Assembly: GCA_937922235.1 (NCBI GenBank)
Contig: CAKZVC010000040.1
Location: forward strand, 1-64,000
Direction: 5' to 3'
Source of the DNA: an uncultured Acidimicrobiales bacterium
Lineage (GTDB): Bacteria > Actinomycetota > Acidimicrobiia > Acidimicrobiales > SHLQ01
DNA length: 64,000 nucleotides
In this document: piece after piece, positions 38,443 through 47,840 of the stretch
Numbering within the stretch: the first letter of the stretch is position 1
Layout: each line of letters starts with the position of its first letter
Position numbers and translations under genes: made by a program
Notes under the pieces: generated by a model
Databases searched by the model: none
What the model saw: only the letters and a program-made list of their open reading frames with translations
Told to the model about the DNA's origin: nothing

Positions 38443-38960
38443 GATTCTTCGACCAGCTCGCCTGCACGTTCGACGACGATCGCGCGCAACCGCTCGGCAT
38501 CTTCGGCGCCAAGTCCGTTGAGACTGAGGTCGGGGCCAGCCGAGTTCACATCGACCGACGAGATGCCAAACATTCGCTGGATGGGGCCTTGTGTTACTCG
38601 GGCGTGTTGCACTCGAACAAAGGGCACCGTCTCGACCGTTTTGATGAACACGCCTTGCCGGTACGACAAGTCGTGCTGGCGCACCTGATAGCCGATGTTC
38701 TTCACGCCCAAGACTGTGGCGACAATACCGAGGGCGGTCAGCGCCAGGACGCCGCCCATTACGGCTAGCGGGATCCACGTGTATTCGTCGAGCAGCACCG
38801 ACACGATGATTCCGGCAGCGAGCACGATCACTGTCCAGATGGCGTACCCGATGAGCGAGACCTTCAGGTAGTTCGGATGAACACCGACGAAGTCCTCGTC
38901 ACGCAGCTTTGGAATCGACTGGACGTCGATTGGTTCGTTGGTAAAACCCAAGTCAGTCAC
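38439..38960 (-). CDS. Membrane protein with one bacterial PH domain, YdbS-like
   Basis: The 173-residue protein has two membrane segments (about 34-80) and one PH domain with GYQVRQHDLSYRQGVFIKT, then VPFVRVQHARVTQGPIQRMFG, the YdbS pattern. It is translationally coupled to the YdbT-like gene by a 4-base overlap. It begins 15 bases after the GlmS-like gene on the same strand, so the three may share a transcript. Confidence 0.85.
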   Translation of the reverse strand: MTDLGFTNEPIDVQSIPKLRDEDFVGVHPNYLKVSLIGYAIWTVIVLAAGIIVSVLLDEYTWIPLAVMGGVLALTALGIVATVLGVKNIGYQVRQHDLSYRQGVFIKTVETVPFVRVQHARVTQGPIQRMFGISSVDVNSAGPDLSLNGLGAEDAERLRAIVVERAGELVEES

Positions 38961-38975
38961 ACCGTGACTTTATCG

Positions 38976-41900
38976 CTACGCCCTCCAGCGATCGGCAAGT
39001 TCTTGGATCGAGACCCACAGGAGATCGCCAACATCTTCTTGACCTAGCCGGTCGACACGGAAGGTGTCCTCGGTCTCGGTGACCGCGCCGTGCAATGCGG
39101 AGAAGCGGTTGCGGTAGCCCTGCAAGACGCCCCGCATGACCTCAGGGTCGAGGCGATCGTGAAGATCGATGTGGAGCAGCGTCATGCCGGTGGTCTCGTT
39201 GTCCTTGACCTCGGGCACCATCACGATTGGACGATTGTCGGAACGTCCCTTGGCGACGAGAACCTCGCGCTCTTCGGCGACACGCTTCTTGGTACCGCGC
39301 AGCGATGGGGTCTTGTCGGTTCGGCTTGGGATCGTTGCTGAAACGCCTCCACGGTCGACGACCGAAATGGTCTCGCCATCGGCGTCGATCGAGTAGCGGG
39401 TCCAACCAAGGACGCTCTCGACGGCAGGGTCGAGGTTCGCAAGCGTTCGGATCGTCGAGTACGTAAGCCCGTCTCGAGCAGTGCCGGTGGCCAGCACCTC
39501 GGACACGAGTGGAACCTCGAGCAGCGTCTCATCGGTGCGGGAGATGCCAACCGTGACGGTCTTGGCCTGGTGCTTGATCGCATCGACTGGGCGGGTGAGC
39601 TCATCGATTGCGGTTCCGAGCGACAGGGTGAGGTCTTCGATGACAACGGCCGGGGTGCCGACCTTGCCGAACTCGAGCTGGTAGCTGTCGAGCGGAATCA
39701 TGCCGAGCGCATACCGGAAACGGGTCGCGAGCTGCACCGCGGTGCCAGCTTCGAGATGACCGTTGTACTCGCCACGGCGCAACCCGTCGTTGACGTTTTG
39801 CGCGACGCTCACGAGGCTCGGACGAATCTGGTCGAGGAACTCCTCACCCGACAACGACCCGCGGGTCTGGTCGATGAGGCTCTCGATTGCGGCACGAGCT
39901 TCACGAAGCGGCTGGGCCTGCGCGTCGATGGCGAGCGCAGCTTCGTAGCCGAACAAGTGACCGACCACGGTCGAGAGCACGAATGCCAGGCGTTGGTGCA
40001 CGACGGGTACGTAGATGACGTCGAGCGCAGACGAGAAGCGAGTCTCGCCTTGGTTCGCGATCACGATCGGGGCCGACTTGTGCGCTCGGAAGATCTCGAC
40101 CTCTTTGCCAACATCGTCAGCGGTCGAACCTTCAAGGCCGGCAGCGCAGATCAAGATGAGAGGCTCGGACGAGAGATCGATGTGCTTTTTGTCTTCGGTC
40201 GAGTCCGCAGCCATCGACTTGTAGCAGAGCTCGGACAGCTTGATTCGCAGCTCGCGAGCGGCAATCAGGTTCGGGCCGTTGCCAACACATGCCCAGTAGC
40301 GGCGTGATGGTGCGTGAGCAGAGGCTGCACGGGCAATGTCGTTGCGGGTCGCGATGGTGTCGACCATGTGGTCGGGCAGGTCGCGCAATCCTTGAAGCAC
40401 CGCCTGACGATCGGCTGGCTCTTCGCGGTCGGGAAGTGCAAGGTCGGAGATCACGATCGCCAGCAAGAAGCCGGCGGCGATCTGGGCGTAGAACGCCTTG
40501 GTCGATGCCACCGACATCTCGACGTCGCGGCCATCGGAGGTGTAGAGCACGCCTTCGGCACGATCGGTAAGGTCGCTGCCGCGGCGGTTCACAATGGCGA
40601 GTACCGAGGCCCCGCGTTGCTTGACGATGTCGACGGTGCGGTTGGTGTCGGTGGTTGTGCCCGACTGCGAGATCGCAATAACGAGCGAGTCAGACATGTC
40701 CTTGCGAAGACCGAAGCCGCTGAGCTCGGTCGCGGCGATTGCCTGCACATGAATGTGGCCGTCGACCTCATCGGTAATCGAGGCTGCAACGGCCTGACCT
40801 GCGATTGCTGCAGTTCCCTGACCGATGACATAGATGTTGCGGATCTGTCCGGAACGAAGCTTGTCCGCAACCTGTGGCGGCATGGTTGACTCGTCGACGG
40901 CAACGCTCAGGTGGCCGTCGGTGTCGATGAGCTTGCCGCGCAACGTCTTGCGGAAGCTTCGGGGGGATTCGCTGATCTCCTTGAGGAGGTAGTGCGGGTA
41001 GTCGCCACGGTCGATGTCGCGGGTGGTGACCTCGGCTTTTGCGAGGTCAGCAGGGTTCACGGGCAACGCCGTGCCGTCGTAACCAACGCGCTCGATACCT
41101 TCGACCGATCCAGCAAGCGGACCGCTGAGACGCATGATCTGGCCGCGGCTCGCGCTGGGGTTGTCGGGGTTCGCTGGGGTCTCGCCATCCATTCGGATGT
41201 ACTCGGATGTCTCTTCAACAACGCCATACGGTTCGGATGCAACGATGTAGCTGTCTTCGGCAAGTCCGACGTAGATCGACTGTCCACTGCCGCGAAGCGC
41301 AAGCAGAAGATCGTTTGGCGCCTCTTCACTGGAGAGGCCGATAGCAACCGAACCTTCGAAGACCGACACGGAGCGGCGGAACGCTTCGGTGATGTCGTGT
41401 CCATTGCGGAGGTGCTTCGACGTGAGGGTCGGGATGACCTTGGTGTCGGTGGTGATGTCATTCGCAATGCAGAGGTCTTCAGCGCGAATGAGGTCGCCGT
41501 AGTTGTCGACATCGCCGTTGAGGACCGCGGTGCAGTACGGGCCTTCTTCTCCATCGACGAGGTCGCTGTTGACCGGGTGTGCGTTTGGCTCGGAGATGAT
41601 GCCAACGCTGGCCCATCGGGTGTGGCCGAGCACGACCGAGACGGCGGTCTCGTTGTCGAGCGCCTGACGAAGCAGGTCGTCGTTGCGAATGCTGGTACGC
41701 AACGATGCGGTGTTGTCACCAAGTTCGCCGATCTCGGCGGCAACCTTGTAGACGAAGCTCAGTCGATCGCCTACGCGGCGCACGGCTGAGTCGGTGAAGA
41801 GCTCAGCCTTCTCGGCCCGGGCGTCGAGTGCGGCGACGATCGCTGGGTCGTCGAGGTCAAGACCATGGTCGCTCACAAGCAAGTGGATTCCGGCAGAGTC

Positions 41901-42407
41901 GCGACCGCGGACTTCCATGCGGTCGAGCGCCGACAGTGCCTGATGCACCGAGAAAATGGCGTCGATACCCGCACCGTGCACGTCGCGGCCGCCAAGGTCA
42001 GCGACTACCGATGCGGCACGGAGTCGATCGCGTTCGATGTTCCATGCTCCGTCTCGCACGCGAATCAAAGATGCGTTCACCGACTCGAGGTCGAGCGAGT
42101 CGACGGTTGCTTGCGCATCGAGCTGCGCTTCGAGCTCGTCGAGAATCTGGTTGACTGCCGCTAGCTCGGTGCGCAAGACGTCGGCAACGCCAGCATCGGC
42201 GAGAAGCAGTCGAACGCCGGGCGTGCCGCGCAGCAGCAGGTCGGCGGTCTCGAGCTTGTCGGCGAGTGCTTCGAGCGCCTCTCCCGAGGCTTCAAGTGCC
42301 AGGCCGGACAGGCCGTCGGCAGCATTCGCTACAAGGGGAAGTAGATCATCGCGAGTCGGAATGGCTCGCGTTGAAGGCCGTCGGATGACAGCAATGATTC
42401 CGCACAT
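38976..42407 (-). CDS. GlmS-like glutamine amidotransferase/isomerase, double-length form
   Basis: The 1143-residue protein starts MCGIIAV, so Cys2 can serve as the glutaminase nucleophile. About 145 residues of helical, mostly charged sequence (12-155) are inserted before LDRMEVRGRDSAG, followed by HTRWAS (262-267) and NGDVDNYGDL of the Ntn domain. PHYLLKEISESPRSFRKTLRGK and ISQSGTTTDTNRT mark the linker and the first SIS domain; a second SIS domain and about 230 unique C-terminal residues follow. Normal GlmS has about 610 residues. It should make glucosamine-6-phosphate from fructose-6-phosphate and glutamine. AAGGAG precedes the ATG. GlmM lies upstream. Confidence 0.85.
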   Translation of the reverse strand: MCGIIAVIRRPSTRAIPTRDDLLPLVANAADGLSGLALEASGEALEALADKLETADLLLRGTPGVRLLLADAGVADVLRTELAAVNQILDELEAQLDAQATVDSLDLESVNASLIRVRDGAWNIERDRLRAASVVADLGGRDVHGAGIDAIFSVHQALSALDRMEVRGRDSAGIHLLVSDHGLDLDDPAIVAALDARAEKAELFTDSAVRRVGDRLSFVYKVAAEIGELGDNTASLRTSIRNDDLLRQALDNETAVSVVLGHTRWASVGIISEPNAHPVNSDLVDGEEGPYCTAVLNGDVDNYGDLIRAEDLCIANDITTDTKVIPTLTSKHLRNGHDITEAFRRSVSVFEGSVAIGLSSEEAPNDLLLALRGSGQSIYVGLAEDSYIVASEPYGVVEETSEYIRMDGETPANPDNPSASRGQIMRLSGPLAGSVEGIERVGYDGTALPVNPADLAKAEVTTRDIDRGDYPHYLLKEISESPRSFRKTLRGKLIDTDGHLSVAVDESTMPPQVADKLRSGQIRNIYVIGQGTAAIAGQAVAASITDEVDGHIHVQAIAATELSGFGLRKDMSDSLVIAISQSGTTTDTNRTVDIVKQRGASVLAIVNRRGSDLTDRAEGVLYTSDGRDVEMSVASTKAFYAQIAAGFLLAIVISDLALPDREEPADRQAVLQGLRDLPDHMVDTIATRNDIARAASAHAPSRRYWACVGNGPNLIAARELRIKLSELCYKSMAADSTEDKKHIDLSSEPLILICAAGLEGSTADDVGKEVEIFRAHKSAPIVIANQGETRFSSALDVIYVPVVHQRLAFVLSTVVGHLFGYEAALAIDAQAQPLREARAAIESLIDQTRGSLSGEEFLDQIRPSLVSVAQNVNDGLRRGEYNGHLEAGTAVQLATRFRYALGMIPLDSYQLEFGKVGTPAVVIEDLTLSLGTAIDELTRPVDAIKHQAKTVTVGISRTDETLLEVPLVSEVLATGTARDGLTYSTIRTLANLDPAVESVLGWTRYSIDADGETISVVDRGGVSATIPSRTDKTPSLRGTKKRVAEEREVLVAKGRSDNRPIVMVPEVKDNETTGMTLLHIDLHDRLDPEVMRGVLQGYRNRFSALHGAVTETEDTFRVDRLGQEDVGDLLWVSIQELADRWRA

Positions 42408-42456
42408 GTTTGGGGGTCTCCTTAGCGACGAATAACGGGGCCGCAGCAGTCGATTG

Positions 42457-42477
42457 TACGAACCTGATCGGTTCGTA
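42457..42477 (-). promoter_or_regulatory. Perfect 8-bp inverted repeat in the GlmS leader
   Basis: TACGAACC (42457-42464) and GGTTCGTA (42470-42477) pair around a 5-base loop, 50 bases upstream of the GlmS-like start. It could be an operator or an RNA hairpin. No glmS ribozyme is seen. Confidence 0.4.
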
Positions 42478-42579
42478 GCTGGGACGCCTTGATACCTTCG
42501 TCGATCCGCTGAAAAAGTGGGATAAAGCCGCCACTACCAGTGTTACCAGTCTGCTCACGGAAAGTGGTAATTTGTGTGA

Positions 42580-43896
42580 CTAACGCAACGCTTCGACGGC
42601 ATCCACGAGTCGTTGGGTTGATGCGGTCGCTTCATCGAGTTCAGCGGCCTCAACCATGACTCGTACGACCGGTTCTGTTCCGGACTCGCGAATGAGCACG
42701 CGTCCGTCATTGCCGAGCTTGGCCTCTTCTGCCGCAACCGCGTCGGCGAGAAGCTCCTTGAGGTTCGGCAACTTCTCCGCCATACGAACGTTTTCGAGGA
42801 CTTGAGGGAATCGGGTCATTACTGATGATCCCCATTCGCCCATGTCGACGCCCCGGCGCAGCACGGCGTCAAAAAGCTGCACTGCGGTCAGCACTCCGTC
42901 TCCGGTGGTGGCGAGGTCGCGATGGATGACGTGGCCGGACTGTTCGCCGCCGAGCGAGAAGCCGCCGGCATCGAGTGCTTCCAGTACGTAGCGATCGCCT
43001 ACGCCGGTTTCGACGACACTGATGTCGTAGTCGGCCATGGCCCGACGGAATCCGAGGTTGGTCATCACGGTGATGACGACCGTGTTGTGCGCAAGCGCGT
43101 TGCGGTCACGTCGGTCGAGGGCACCCATGGCGATGATGCGGTCGCCGTCGATGACCTCGCCATCGCTGCCGACGGCTGCGATACGGTCAGCGTCGCCGTC
43201 GAACGCAAAGCCAGCATCAGCGTCGTGTTCGAGAACGGCAGCTTGGAGGAACTCGGGATGGGTTGAGCCAACGCCGTTGTTGATGTTCCGGCCGTCGGGC
43301 TCGTCAGCCAAGCTGATAACGGTGGCGCCCAGCCGCTCGAAGATCTGCTTCGCGGTTGTCGAGGCCGATCCGTTGGCCGAGTCGAGCACGATCGTGCTTC
43401 CAGTGAACGAGCGTCCGTCAACTGACGCGATGACGGAGTCGATATACCCGTCGATCGAGCCGGGTGCTACCGACGGTTCGACAGCGACGAGCGGGTAGCC
43501 AGCCTCGTACGCCTGGTCGAGCTGCGCTTGAATGACATCTTGGTCGGCGTCGCTGAGCTTCTTTCCGCCAGCGGAGAACAACTTGATGCCGTTGTCTTGC
43601 CACGGGTTATGCGATGCAGAGAGCATTGCGCCCGGAAGGTCGTCGGCCCCACAGATCCACGCAACCGCAGGAGTGGGCACCACGCCGAGGTCTCGGATCG
43701 CCACACCTTCGCTCGCTGCGCCTTCGGCGAAGGCGCGTTGAAGCTCAGGTCCTGATTCTCGGGTGTCACGACCAACGATGATCGTGTCGCCCTCAAGCGT
43801 GCGCGCTGCTGCAGCACCAAGTGCCCGCACAAAGTCGGGAGTGAGCTGCGTCAGCGCCTCAGCACGAACACCATCTGTTCCAAATCGAAGTTTCAT
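42580..43896 (-). CDS. glmM: Phosphoglucosamine mutase
   Basis: The 438-residue protein begins MKLRFGTDGVR and has the active-site serine loop LSASHNP (Ser95), metal loop FDGDADR, sugar-binding GGEQSGH and phosphate-binding RESGTEPVVRV, all intact. It turns glucosamine-6-phosphate into glucosamine-1-phosphate for UDP-GlcNAc and peptidoglycan. It lies between rpsI and the GlmS-like gene, the usual actinobacterial order. A 172-base gap separates it from the GlmS-like start. Confidence 0.97.
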   Translation of the reverse strand: MKLRFGTDGVRAEALTQLTPDFVRALGAAAARTLEGDTIIVGRDTRESGPELQRAFAEGAASEGVAIRDLGVVPTPAVAWICGADDLPGAMLSASHNPWQDNGIKLFSAGGKKLSDADQDVIQAQLDQAYEAGYPLVAVEPSVAPGSIDGYIDSVIASVDGRSFTGSTIVLDSANGSASTTAKQIFERLGATVISLADEPDGRNINNGVGSTHPEFLQAAVLEHDADAGFAFDGDADRIAAVGSDGEVIDGDRIIAMGALDRRDRNALAHNTVVITVMTNLGFRRAMADYDISVVETGVGDRYVLEALDAGGFSLGGEQSGHVIHRDLATTGDGVLTAVQLFDAVLRRGVDMGEWGSSVMTRFPQVLENVRMAEKLPNLKELLADAVAAEEAKLGNDGRVLIRESGTEPVVRVMVEAAELDEATASTQRLVDAVEALR

Positions 43897-43909
43897 ATCG
43901 GAGTCACGC

Positions 43910-44098
43910 TAGCTCGAAGCTGCGAAGCCGGTTCGAGCGGACGCGGCCTCCGGCCAACCGCCGAGCATCGAGAGCCCGCCAGGGCTCGGATTGCGACAGC
44001 GGCGAACGAAAGCTGCGAAGCCGGTTCGAGCGGACGCGGCCTCCGGCCAACCGCCGAGCATCGAGAGCCCGCCAGGGCTCGGATTGCGACAGCGGCGA
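43910..44098. repeat. Perfect 89-nt tandem duplication between rpsI and glmM
   Basis: The segments 43917-44005 and 44010-44098 are identical over 89 bases, separated by ACGA. Each contains AGCTGCGAAGCCGGTTCGAG, then CCTCCGGCC, CCGCCGAGCATCGAG and a GAGCCC-GCCA-GGGCTC hairpin. They belong to the same family as the copies at 15772 and 15845. The array fills the gap between the rpsI stop and glmM. Confidence 0.95.
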
Positions 44099-44102
44099 CA
44101 AC

Positions 44103-44498
44103 TCAGCGCTTGGAGTACTGAGGTGCCTTACGGGCCTTCTTGAGGCCGTACTTCTTCGATTCCTTCTTACGAGGATCGCGGGTCAAGAAGCCAGCCTTCT
44201 TGAGCGAGTCACGGTACTCAGGGTCAACTTCGAGAAGTCCACGAGCAATTCCGAGGCGCATTGCGCCGGCCTGGCCGGTTGGGCCTCCGCCGTGCATGGT
44301 GACGCTGACGTCGAATGCATCTTCAGTCTCGGTGACGCGGAATGGTTCGCTGAGCTGCTGACGGTGTACAGCGCTCGGGAAGTAGTCCTCGAGGGTGCGA
44401 CCGTTCACGGTCATCACGCCGGTGCCAGGTACGAGGCGAACGCGTGCGACTGCACGCTTGCGTCGACCGGTTGCTTGGATGGGAGTAGCGGTTGCCAT
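44103..44498 (-). CDS. rpsI: 30S ribosomal protein S9
   Basis: The 131-residue protein has [14 protein letters not shown], the conserved [19 protein letters not shown] and ends in [12 protein letters not shown], the basic tail that reaches the P-site tRNA. Size and motifs are normal. It follows rplM by 24 bases, as in nearly all bacteria, and ends four bases after the tandem repeat array. Confidence 0.98.
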   Translation of the reverse strand: MATATPIQATGRRKRAVARVRLVPGTGVMTVNGRTLEDYFPSAVHRQQLSEPFRVTETEDAFDVSVTMHGGGPTGQAGAMRLGIARGLLEVDPEYRDSLKKAGFLTRDPRKKESKKYGLKKARKAPQYSKR

Positions 44499-44523
44499 GT
44501 CTAAATCCTTCTAACCGTCGGGC

Positions 44524-44979
44524 CTAAGCCGTGGCCCGGTTCTTAGCGTGTTCGATGATGAGCGGCTGCGGGTTCTGAGCGCCGTGTGGGTGCTCTGGGC
44601 CTGCGTAGACCTTGAGCTTGGTGAGCTGCTGACGACCGAGGCGGGTCTTTGGCAGCATGCCGCGGATCGAGCGGGTAACCGCAGCGGCTGCGTCCTTCTC
44701 CATCTCTTGGGCGTAGGTGCTTTCCTTGAGACCACCTGGGAAACCGCTGTGGCTGTAGACCATCTTGCGGTTGGCCTTGCCAGAGGTGAGCACAACCTTG
44801 TCGGCGTTGATGATGATCACGTGATCGCCGGTGTCGAGGTTTGGCGTGTACGTGGGCTTGTGCTTGCCGCGCAGGATGTTCGCAACTTCGGTGCCGAGGC
44901 GTCCAAGGACAAGGCCTTCGGCGTCGATGACGTGCCAGGCACGCTCGATCTCAGATGCTTTTGGGGTAACGGTGGTCAT
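44524..44979 (-). CDS. rplM: 50S ribosomal protein L13
   Basis: The 151-residue protein has WHVIDAEGLVLGRLGTEVA, the conserved GDHVIIINADKVVLTSGK and MLPKTRLGRQQLTKLKVYAG. L13 is an early assembly protein of the large subunit. AGGAG lies six bases before the ATG. A promoter is predicted about 60-90 bases upstream, so rplM-rpsI is probably transcribed separately here. Confidence 0.98.
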   Translation of the reverse strand: MTTVTPKASEIERAWHVIDAEGLVLGRLGTEVANILRGKHKPTYTPNLDTGDHVIIINADKVVLTSGKANRKMVYSHSGFPGGLKESTYAQEMEKDAAAAVTRSIRGMLPKTRLGRQQLTKLKVYAGPEHPHGAQNPQPLIIEHAKNRATA

Positions 44980-45038
44980 TTCGACTCCTACAAGGCCGCC
45001 GCGAGGAAGTGCGGAATGCGGCTTCAGTCCGACGATCG

Positions 45039-45067
45039 AGTCTAGATGGGGTATTTCAACAAACCAA
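45039..45067 (-). promoter_or_regulatory. Predicted promoter of rplM-rpsI
   Basis: On the minus strand TTGGTT (45067-45062), 17 bases and TAGACT (45044-45039) form a promoter-like pair. The leader before the rplM start would be about 50-55 bases. The rplM gene no longer follows truA directly, which makes a promoter here expected. Confidence 0.55.
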
Positions 45068-45108
45068 TCTGAAATGCCGCGTTTACGCGACTCTCGGTGA
45101 GGACTTGG

Positions 45109-47691
45109 TCACTTGACGGCGAGCAGGCCCGTCTCACAATTCACCCGGTTTTCGCCCTCGATCGTGCTGCAGGCGTCGGTTTGGGCTCCTCCGTCGAGGC
45201 TGTCGATCCACAATCCGCCGCGGAGAATATCGTTGCCATCACCGCCGAACAGTTGATCTCGGCCTTGGTTGCCGAGCAGCTCATCGGCGAAACGGCCACC
45301 GTTGATGATGTCGTTTCCGGTTCCTCCGGCCAGTCGGTCCTCGCCATTTCCGCCGTTGATGACGTCCGCCCCTGGTCCTCCGAGGACTCGGTCGTTGCCC
45401 GGTCCAGCGTTGATGATGTCGTTCCCGGGACCACCGACGAGCCGATCGTTGCCAACCGATCCCGAGATCGTGTCGTCTCCGGCACCTCCGAAGACCTTGT
45501 CGAAGCCACCACCAGCCGAGATCGTGTCGTTTCCTTGAAGTCCACAGATGACGTCGGCAAGAATGCTGCCGCCGATGAGATCGTCGCCTGCGGTTCCGCG
45601 AATTACTTGACCTTCGCCGAATGACTCAGGAACATCGCCTTCGGCAAGGTCGATCGTGACCGGCAGGCCGCCGCACAGCAACGGTGGGGCAAAGGTCGGT
45701 GTGGCGACGGGCTCTGCAATCCCAACAGCCTTCGAGACTCGATCACCCTCGGCAATCCAAAGTGTCCCGTCGGCGTCGATGGCGAGGTCGTGTACGCCGG
45801 ACAGGTTGTACTCGCGTGCGGGAACTGTTTCGACGGACGGGGCGGTATCGCCATCGACTGGAGCGCCCGAACCGACGACCGTGGTGATCTCGCTCGTGAC
45901 AGCATCGACGCGAACGATCGTGGGATTCGAAATGCCGGTAGCGACGAAAAGGTTCCCGCCGCCGTCTACCGTGAAGTGCGCGACGTTGGGGATCTCGGCG
46001 ACCGTCGACACGGCGTTCGTCGCCAGGTCGAACTCGATAATCGCTTGCGTCTGTTCATCGGCGACAAGCAGACGATTTGCGTCGGCGCTCAAAGAAAGAC
46101 TGCGTGGCTTGACCTCGTTGTTGAGCAGCACACCGAGCTCGCCCGTCGACAGATGACGGGTCACGATTCGATCCTCGTCGGCGACATAGAGAAGATCGTC
46201 GGGCCCAATGGCGATGTCGCGGATGTTGGCCTCTTGGCCCTCGGGGAGAATGTCGCGAGTGGTGAACTGGTTTGAGGACCGGTCCCAACGCCACACTTCG
46301 TTTCTCGCGTCACGGTCGTGGTCCCGGTAGCCCGTGGTTCCGAGAATTCGATTTCCCTTGCTGTCGAACGCAAGGCCTGCGGTCTCGGCGAAGTAGCGTC
46401 CGTCCCAGAGCACGAACGCAGCGTCGACCGCGACGCCGGTCTCGGGATCCAGCCGGATCACATTCCGGTCTCCCGTCGAAACGAGCAGAGTTCCGTCGTC
46501 GTCAATCGCAAGGGACTGATAGAAGACGATGCCTCCGACCTGATCCGTTTGGGCCCGTTCGACGCCGTCGGGGAACCAGACAACCTCGACTTCCCCAGCA
46601 GATGCTTGGGTGGGGGCCACTTCAGCGGTCGCAACGGAAGGATTGTTGAGTCGCAAGATCTCTTCGCTAGCAAAGGACACGAGAAGCGCTCCGTCACTGG
46701 CGATCGAGAGCTCGAACGGCCGACGTTCCGACGGAGATTGCTCGAACGCGACGAGCGTATCGATGACACCGGTTTCGAGGTCGACGCGCCGGACACGGAT
46801 CCCGTTGCTGTTGGCGATGTACAGCATGTTCGCGTCATCGATTGCGATGCCGCGAGGTCTGGCGAGCGCAGCATCTTTCGCAGGTCCGCCGTCGCCGCCA
46901 TACCCACCGTTGCCGTTTCCGGCCAGGACCGTGATCCGACCCGCGTCGCTATCGATCTTGCGTATCTGATTGCTGGCAGCCGAGTAGTAAATGTCGCCGT
47001 TGCGGTCTACGGCAAGAGCAGCGGGGCTGATCCTCGCGGTATCGACGGATGCGCCTTCGCCAGCGGTACCCGACGTTCCGGTACCTGCCACGACCGAGAG
47101 GCGTCCCGTGGTTGTGTCGAGCCGGCTTATCCAGCCGTTGGGTGCATTCGCCAAGAGGAGCGAGCCATCGCGATCGAGTTGAAGATCAGTGACTTCACCC
47201 AGACCAACCGTGAGCGCATCCCCGGCCGGTCTCGTCGCAACGGAAGAGCCGGTGCCTGCGATCGTAGTGATGACACCATCGGCATCGATCTTTCGAAGGA
47301 CCGTTCTCACCTGGTCGGCGAAGTAGATCGTTCCATCGGAGGTAACAGCGACAGCGGTAGGTCTGCTGAGTAAAGCCTGCGATGCTGGCCCACCATCACC
47401 GCTATAGCCAATTTCGTTCTTCTGACCTGCGATCGTCGATACGTTGCCTGTGGTTGCGTCGACGCGGTGCAGTGTGTTGAAGCGCATGTCAGCAAAGATC
47501 ACGTCGCCGTCGGGTGCCTCGACGACGTGCCGAGCAAGGTCCTGGCCCTGGACGACAACCTCGAATTCCGATGGCGGCACAGCGCCAACTGGCGAGGCAA
47601 CGATCACGGTGACGCTGGCGAGTACTGCAGCAAGCGCAAGGTAGGCCAGCACAACTGACCCGTTCGCGTGTCGACGACGTGTTGTAGGCAC
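45109..47691 (-). CDS. Secreted NHL-repeat beta-propeller protein with C-terminal RTX-type calcium repeats
   Basis: The 860-residue protein starts with a Sec-type signal peptide (about 14-37). It continues with NHL-type repeats to about residue 690 (SGDGGPASQALLSRP, KIDADGVITTIAGTG, and relatives), expected to fold as one or two beta-propellers. About 12 glycine- and Asp-rich nonapeptides follow (GNDTISAGG, GNDRLVGGP and others) in the last 160 residues, the RTX pattern that binds calcium. Cysteines flank the array. The start GTG has GGGAGGG at about seven bases. It probably works outside the cell; the ligand is unknown. It faces a response regulator gene. Confidence 0.85.
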   Translation of the reverse strand: MPTTRRRHANGSVVLAYLALAAVLASVTVIVASPVGAVPPSEFEVVVQGQDLARHVVEAPDGDVIFADMRFNTLHRVDATTGNVSTIAGQKNEIGYSGDGGPASQALLSRPTAVAVTSDGTIYFADQVRTVLRKIDADGVITTIAGTGSSVATRPAGDALTVGLGEVTDLQLDRDGSLLLANAPNGWISRLDTTTGRLSVVAGTGTSGTAGEGASVDTARISPAALAVDRNGDIYYSAASNQIRKIDSDAGRITVLAGNGNGGYGGDGGPAKDAALARPRGIAIDDANMLYIANSNGIRVRRVDLETGVIDTLVAFEQSPSERRPFELSIASDGALLVSFASEEILRLNNPSVATAEVAPTQASAGEVEVVWFPDGVERAQTDQVGGIVFYQSLAIDDDGTLLVSTGDRNVIRLDPETGVAVDAAFVLWDGRYFAETAGLAFDSKGNRILGTTGYRDHDRDARNEVWRWDRSSNQFTTRDILPEGQEANIRDIAIGPDDLLYVADEDRIVTRHLSTGELGVLLNNEVKPRSLSLSADANRLLVADEQTQAIIEFDLATNAVSTVAEIPNVAHFTVDGGGNLFVATGISNPTIVRVDAVTSEITTVVGSGAPVDGDTAPSVETVPAREYNLSGVHDLAIDADGTLWIAEGDRVSKAVGIAEPVATPTFAPPLLCGGLPVTIDLAEGDVPESFGEGQVIRGTAGDDLIGGSILADVICGLQGNDTISAGGGFDKVFGGAGDDTISGSVGNDRLVGGPGNDIINAGPGNDRVLGGPGADVINGGNGEDRLAGGTGNDIINGGRFADELLGNQGRDQLFGGDGNDILRGGLWIDSLDGGAQTDACSTIEGENRVNCETGLLAVK

Positions 47692-47747
47692 AGGAAGCCC
47701 TCCCGCAGAATCTGTTTAGTATCCAGTACATCGGCACCAAGGGCGAT

Positions 47748-47759
47748 CAACTGCAGTTG
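47748..47759. promoter_or_regulatory. 12-bp palindrome between the NHL/RTX gene and the response regulator
   Basis: CAACTGCAGTTG is a perfect 12-bp palindrome in the 149-base divergent gap. It could be an operator for the regulator encoded next to it; a chance occurrence is also possible. Confidence 0.3.
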
Positions 47760-47840
47760 TATCTGCGTTGTATCGGCGCGGAGCTCTCACCGACTTCTTA
47801 CGAACTCGCGAACAACCGTGGAAGTCTCTAGCCCGATGAT

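Noticed and set aside
42408..42579. glmS ribozyme
   Set aside because: No ribozyme core or cleavage-site pattern is visible; only a short inverted repeat is present.
43904..44101. A 65-codon minus-strand frame with two identical halves
   Set aside because: It only translates the 89-nt tandem DNA repeat; there is no ribosome site and no reason to think it is made.
46318..47373. A 351-codon plus-strand open frame opposite the NHL/RTX gene
   Set aside because: The minus-strand frame has repeats, a signal peptide and a ribosome site; the plus-strand product shows none.
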